Source of the DNA: Chrysemys picta bellii
Lineage: Eukaryota > Chordata > Testudines > Emydidae
Assembly: GCF_011386835.1 (NCBI RefSeq)
Contig: NC_088804.1
Coordinates: 35,699,549 to 35,763,548 of the forward strand
Reading direction: 5' to 3'
DNA length: 64,000 nt
How positions within the stretch are numbered: the first letter of the stretch is position 1; every line of letters begins with the position of its first letter. The notes under the pieces are model-generated. The model did no database searches. It saw only the letters and a list, made by a program, of their open reading frames with translations, and was not told the origin of the DNA. Below, one piece after another: positions 58,828 to 64,000 of the stretch. Made by a program: the position numbers and the translations under genes.

Positions 58828-59516
58828 TAACAAATAGTCACTCTTTATAGTTCAATAAAGCAAAAGAGCTTCATATATTAGCCAATGAACCTGAGTGGAA
58901 TGTAGCACATGTTCCTTATTCACTGGCTCCTTTTCTACAGACTATAGGCTGTGTAGAATAAGTGTATTTGACTCTATTTAATACATATCATTCATGTATT
59001 GAAAATTCTTCAGGTGAAATCATGGTCTGGTGAAATAAACACAAAACTCGCCCTGACTCCATCAGAGCCAGGAATCCACCTTTGGACTTTGTTGACCTCT
59101 AAGGTAGCACACTTCATTTACTAATCATTGGTTGTGCATAGATCAAATACTTTGTCTTATTTCAGGCCATTCTACTTTAGGATGTCTTTACCACTAATCA
59201 AAATGTATGGCTATGGATAGAAAAGAGCTAAACAATAGAAGTGCAGAGTTAATGTGGAACAAAGTATGTCTGTGTCTTTATTATCACTGACCACCATAAA
59301 GAGCTAAGCTGCAAGTTTCAGATGAACATATTTTCTCATTAGCTGCTCTGAGAAGTCTTGGCAGAAAACGTGACAGGTATTTTACTTCTGCTCTCCCTGG
59401 CACACACAACCTTCTCTTCTCATCTTATAATGAATGTTTGTTGCACTAGACTTTAACTCCTTGTGTTAACATTTTTGAAAAACTCCCTAAGTTTAATTGT
59501 TTTAATCATTTTTAAT
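58827..59516. other. Intronic DNA, nothing recognised
   Basis: AT-rich intron; ends where the 317-bp repeat begins. Confidence 0.5.
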
Positions 59517-59833
59517 CACAACTTAGATATTACACCATAAGGATGCTAAATAGTGCTCTGGAGGCATACCAACCTGTTTTGTTGTATTTGTGTGCACTTG
59601 CATAGTGCAGTAGATGCACTTTAAAATGCCAATTCTAGAAATGTTAGGGTTCTAGTAGTAAGTATAGTGAATATCACTGGAACTGATAATATCTCTAAAA
59701 ACAGAATGAACTTTTTAGGTGAAACATATGGAGTTTGACTTTGAATAAAGTGCCAGCAATTTTTGGATGCTTGTCCAAACCTTATCTGAATAATCCAACT
59801 CTGGTGAAACTGATTATTTAGATGGGTCATCTT
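59517..59833. repeat. 317-bp dispersed repeat, copy 2
   Basis: Same length and about 98% identical to 4397-4713. It ends at CATCTT, three bases before the 3' tail of CR1 copy F begins. Sequence beyond that CR1 (60317 onward) does not continue the homology to 4714, so the repeat was not simply split by the CR1. Confidence 0.88.
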
Positions 59834-59836
59834 CAA

Positions 59837-60316
59837 AGAATCATAGAATATCAGGTTTGGAAGGGACCTCAAGAGGTCATCTAGTCCAACCCCCTGCTCA
59901 AAGCAGGACCAATTCCCAACTAAATCATCCCAGCCAGGGCTTTGTCAAGCTGAGCCTTAAAAACCTCCAAGGAAGCAGACTCCACCACCTCCCTAGGTAA
60001 CGCATTCCAGTGCTTCACCATCCTCCTAGTGAAAAAGTTTTTCCTAATATCCAACCTGTACCTCCCCCACTGCAACTTGAGACCATTGCTCCTTGTTCTG
60101 TCATCTGCCACCACTGAGAACAGCCGAGCTCCATCCTCTTTGGAACCCCCCTTCAGGAAGTTGAAGGCTGCTATCAAATCCCCCCTCATTCTTCTCTTCT
60201 GGAGACTAAACAATCCCAGTTCCCTCAGCCTCTCCTCATAAGTCATGTGCTCCAGACCCCTAATCATTTTTGTTGCCCTCCGCTGGACTCTTTCCAATTT
60301 TTCCACATCCTTCTTG
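59837..60316 (-). mobile_element. CR1 LINE 3' fragment (copy F)
   Basis: Minus-strand, strongly 5'-truncated CR1 of the copy D subfamily. An open frame of 133 codons covers [20 protein letters not shown] through LDKALAGMI with the family motifs intact, followed by the 3' UTR and the TGATATTCTATGATTCT tail. It is little diverged and so is young. Confidence 0.95.
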
Positions 60317-60512
60317 ATCATTTCATGTTATAATTCTGGTAAACTGGTTTTGTTCTTTCATGTCAGAAACCGCCATTTTAGGCATGGTATATAAACAAAT
60401 ATTTCAAGGTTTGATTACAATATGTTGCTCAATCTATCATTGGCTTCCACTCCATCTCTACATGTACTATCAGACTACATCATCAACAGTGAGGACCTCA
60501 GATGACCCAGAG

Positions 60513-60570
60513 TTCACAGAAGTCAATAGGAATTTTTCCATTGACTTCAATGGACATTTGATCAGGCCAT
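60513..60570. repeat. Short palindromic amniote repeat (ATTGAAGTCAATGG type)
   Basis: CACAGAAGTCAATAGGAA is followed by CCATTGACTTCAATGG and GATCAGGCC. Confidence 0.65.
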
Positions 60571-60718
60571 TACAGATGTGTACACTATTGTATAATATAC
60601 CAAACTGAAAACAGCTTGCTGAAATTAACGTTAATGTTCCACATTAAAACAAAATAGACAATCGTGTTTACAGCATTGTTTCTCTGTTTGATGTATTTGA
60701 TATAATGCAAATTTCCTG

Positions 60719-60789
60719 GGTGAAATTCTAACTCCATTGACGTCAATGAGAGCTTTGCCATTTACTTCAGGGGACCAGGATTTCACCCT
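60719..60789. repeat. Short palindromic amniote repeat (ATTGAAGTCAATGG type)
   Basis: GGTGAAATTCTAACTCCATT, GACGTCAATGAGAGC, TTGCCATTTACTTCAGGGG and CAGGATTTCACCC: both the inner palindrome and an outer pair GGGTGAAAT/ATTTCACCC are present. This is the fullest copy in the window. Confidence 0.7.
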
Positions 60790-63700
60790 CATACATATTA
60801 CAAAATAGAACAATGTCAACTCACCTAATTATTCCAGTTTCAATGTTCAGCACAAGTCTGATGCGTCACAAAAATTCATCAATCTTTTCTCCCTACGGGA
60901 TGTAAACAAAGGAATTCTTCAGCATCCAGTAGTTTATGGTGTACCAAAGATACCTTGCTCCCTAATGTTCTAATGAAACCATACGAATTGGAGAGAGGGA
61001 CAGAATTGTATTATTTAGAGGCTTATCTGGGCCTTTATTTTTTTGTGGTTTTATGGTTCCCTTGTACATAGCCGTTTACATCCTCTTAAAACTTCATTTA
61101 TTCTTTTCATATCTGTCTATAAATATATAGCTGTAATAGCAATTGTATTTTGTATCTTTGTTGAAGCATTTAATATCCTTTAACAAATTGACAAAATGAC
61201 TTTGGCCCAAAGAGAATTTTTGCAAAACTGAGTGACATATAATAGGGTAGCTACATTTTCCACGATTGTTCAAGATAATCTGCCGGACAGTGGAAAATCC
61301 AACAATCTCTTGGGAAGCATGGATTCACCCTGCATTTTCCTCTTGCATTTGTGAAAGTCACAGTGAATATGGGGGGAAATTCTGCAGTGTTGCTATTGAC
61401 TTCAGTAGAGCCCGGATTTCACCCATGGACTTCCCCCAGCCAGCCTACTGGGAAGCTAGCTCTTAAAGTGCTGATAATTTTTTTTTAAGTCAGGATCAAT
61501 TTATTTTCAAGGTTCTAGCTGATTAGTTAAAAAATCAGGACTTATGTGTTAATGCAAAAAAGAGCTTATGTATTAGAGTTTTGGCAAATGTTTTGAAATA
61601 AATTTTTGTATCTGGTTCCCCTTGCTTAATCTTCCCCAGTTTAAATTCAGTTCCTCTCAATCAGAAGAATATGAACAAAATGTAGGACATACAAAAGGCA
61701 GGGTGGGGACATATGAATGGGATGGAGAGATTGACTTACAGTGTAAAGGAAGATTTAAGTAACTATTATGGACCAGCTTTTCAGATGGTGATTTATACCA
61801 GCTGAATATCTGTCCCTAAATACGTATAGTTTTGCTAAACAATGATGATGTACAATATATGTGCACACAAGTATTAGAAGGTTAGAAACTGCAACGGAGA
61901 GCCATTTTTTGGAAATAGTCCAAGACACTATATTAGCAGTTAAGGGAGGAAAATAAAGAAAGAAAATCTTAAGATCAAAATAGGAAAAAATTCCTCAAAG
62001 TGAAATTTATTGTGGTAGACTGAAGACGTAGCACTGATGATGATAGGAACAATCCTACACTGGGAGGGGAATAGAGAAGATCTAAGAATCGGTCTTTCCC
62101 ATATGATTTCTATGATGATATGTTAATCCCAGGAATTTGGATGTAATAATGGGCCCAGTTGTAATCAGATGCATATAGGCTAATATTTACTTTTCTTTAA
62201 TCCTTTTTTTTTTTTAATAATAAGGCTTGGTTGTAAAATACTTTGTGGACATGATTCTAAAAGAGTTGTGCAAGCTGACTAGCTCTCTTGATTAGGTTAT
62301 GCAGGATTTGGCAAGTTAATTAGGTATAGAACTCTAGTGCTAGGCTAGAATACTTAGGTACATTAAGTTACAAGAGTACTTTACTCCCACTCTACTGTTG
62401 CTTCGCTGGCTTTTTGTTAAGCAGCTTTTGACTATAAAATTGCTCTTCCATTTTCTAAATTATTTCACTGCCTTCCATTTCCTCCTTTAATAGATTTAAC
62501 AGTTCTCTTTATAATCTTGGATTGACAAATATTGGTCCTCTTATTTCCACGTGTTATCACAAGTAATGTGATTATAGAAATGCAGGTGTAGGGCTTTGTA
62601 ACTTACTGAATGAATATTACATTTTCATAACACTTTAAATTCTTAGATCTCAAAGTGTTATATGCCATCAACAATGAAACTGATACACAACTGCTGCCAC
62701 TGTCAAGGTGGAATCTGTCAGTCATTATAAATTATAGTGGCCTAGTTGTTAGTTGAACCTGGAGACCTTTCTAGCTTTTGGGGGTTTAAAAACCAAGCCT
62801 AGACTTGCTGATTTGTATTTTGAAAATGATTAGTTTGGGAATTGTATATGCTTTGCTGCTAATTTTAACTTTTGATTGAGTCTGTAATTCCCTAGTATGA
62901 CTGCATGAAGAGTAATATACAGAAGAATGTAAAATTGCATTGCAATTATCATCTAGTCATCTGAAAGCTTCTTGAGAGACTAATGTAACTCTGTTGCTAA
63001 TTGTTATGCTATAGAGATGTTTTGCACATTGGAACATGTAGTTTGAGCCATTACGTTTCTACTTCTAGCAAGAGTAAAGCATTCATTAAGGTAATATATT
63101 GATTTTTTTAAAGAGTGAAAGCAAAGACGAACAATGGCAAAGAACAACATTTTACCTTCACGTTACAGTTGCTAATAATCCTGAGATTTATTGTGGATTT
63201 TGAACCCTTATCTCTGGGGAAAGTTGGAGAAAGGAATTAAGAAAAGGAGAGAGTGAGCTGTTTATTGCACTGAGCAATTATTCCAATCCCTAATGTGAGG
63301 ATGCTGTAGAACTTTAAGAGTTCTCATTAATTCAAAACAAGTTTAAATAAAAGGGGTTGTTGTTTTTTAAAGCAGTCTGGGCAAAAATCAGACATACACA
63401 GAGTGACAGTACATCTCAGTGTACCTTATTGGCAGTTCTGTCACTTGGAAAAAAGGTTAATTTCACAGCCCAAATACTGAATAAAATTGAAAGCTGAACT
63501 TCATCAGGGGAGATGAAAGTCAAATATCAAATCAACAACAAAAGTCGTTAACTTTGAGTTAATGTTGCTACTGTTAAAACATGGGCATACCAAGGAATGT
63601 CACCATTAAAAAGCCCTCAAACCCTCTGAGAAGGTATGGAAATTAACAGTGAAGAATAGGTAAATGTGCAAATACCTTCACAGATAATGCAATCTCTTAA

Positions 63701-64000
63701 ACATACAAGAGTAAGATTTATTGCTCATTCAAAAATGACCTTTTTCTCTTTTCTTTTCAATCTTCTGTTTCTCTCTCAGGAGAGGCTGTGGTGGAAGTAT
63801 ATCAGGGGATGAATGCATAGCATGCAAATTGTTGGCAAAAAAAATCGATCTAACACACACGTGGGGTCTAAATTGTGGAATCCTTGCTTGCATTGTTGAG
63901 CTCTCACTTACAGGAGTAGCGTTAACTTTGGAGGGACATATGCTCCTCTGTACATTTTCACAGAGATGAGGGGAAGTGGGAAAGAAGTTTAAAAAATAGT

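Larger units (their letters stand above)
20519..64000 (+). other. CDH13: Downstream CDH13 intron (5' part)
   Basis: Inferred intron starting at the consensus donor GTAAGT. No following cadherin exon was recognised up to the window end, so this intron exceeds 43 kb. It contains most of the mobile elements listed below. Confidence 0.75.
60317..64000. other. Intronic DNA to the window end
   Basis: AT-rich intron. Apart from the short palindromic repeats at 60.5, 60.7 and (partial) 61.4 kb, no gene, RNA gene or bounded mobile element was recognised. Confidence 0.5.

Overview
The window reads as reptile nuclear DNA, most probably from a hidden-necked turtle (Cryptodira). It is AT-rich and almost wholly non-coding. 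It carries many copies of CR1 LINEs from at least three age classes, plus a tRNA-derived SINE with a CR1-like tail of the kind known from cryptodiran turtles. It also holds many short hAT-, Harbinger- and Tc1-like elements and a few worn MIR-type SINEs. No species can be named from the sequence alone.

The only host coding sequence I can support is one 120-nt exon on the plus strand at 20399-20518. It lies between a good 3' splice site and a consensus GTAAGT donor. Its 40 codons cover the end of the prodomain, the RQKR convertase site and the start of the mature protein of T-cadherin (CDH13). Everything before it is therefore probably one large CDH13 intron and everything after it the next. 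This fits the very large introns known for this gene.

Layout: 0.4-1.2 kb CR1 tail; 1.6-1.9 kb Harbinger-like MITE; 4.0-4.7 kb a near-perfect hairpin and one copy of a 317-bp repeat; 6.9-7.7 kb a MITE split by a 655-bp insertion; 9.0-9.6 kb CR1 tail; 13.9 and 17.1 kb hAT MITEs; 17.9-18.5 kb a palindromic nest of microsatellites and MITEs; 20.4 kb CDH13 exon; 21.2-21.9 kb GC-rich repeat with a CCAAT/TATA arrangement; 23.4-25.4 kb three MITEs; 31.6-33.5 kb MITE and an old CR1; 40.8-45.4 kb a nearly full-length CR1 on the minus strand with a SINE in ORF2; 46.4-49.9 kb a second long CR1 on the minus strand; 51.1 kb a complete palindromic hAT MITE; 51.7-54.1 kb an older CR1 split by a hAT element; 54.2-57.2 kb repeat fragments; 59.5-60.3 kb the second copy of the 317-bp repeat joined to a CR1 3' end; the rest is plain intron.

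The most unusual signals are: the 317-bp repeat, 55 kb apart at about 98% identity, whose second copy ends exactly at a CR1 3' terminus (a candidate CR1 3' transduction); an exact 78-bp direct repeat just beyond the 3' end of the long CR1; the 655-bp unclassified insertion flanked by CAGTG; and the symmetric microsatellite/MITE palindrome at 17.9-18.2 kb. I found no new gene system, CRISPR array, rRNA gene or functional tRNA gene.
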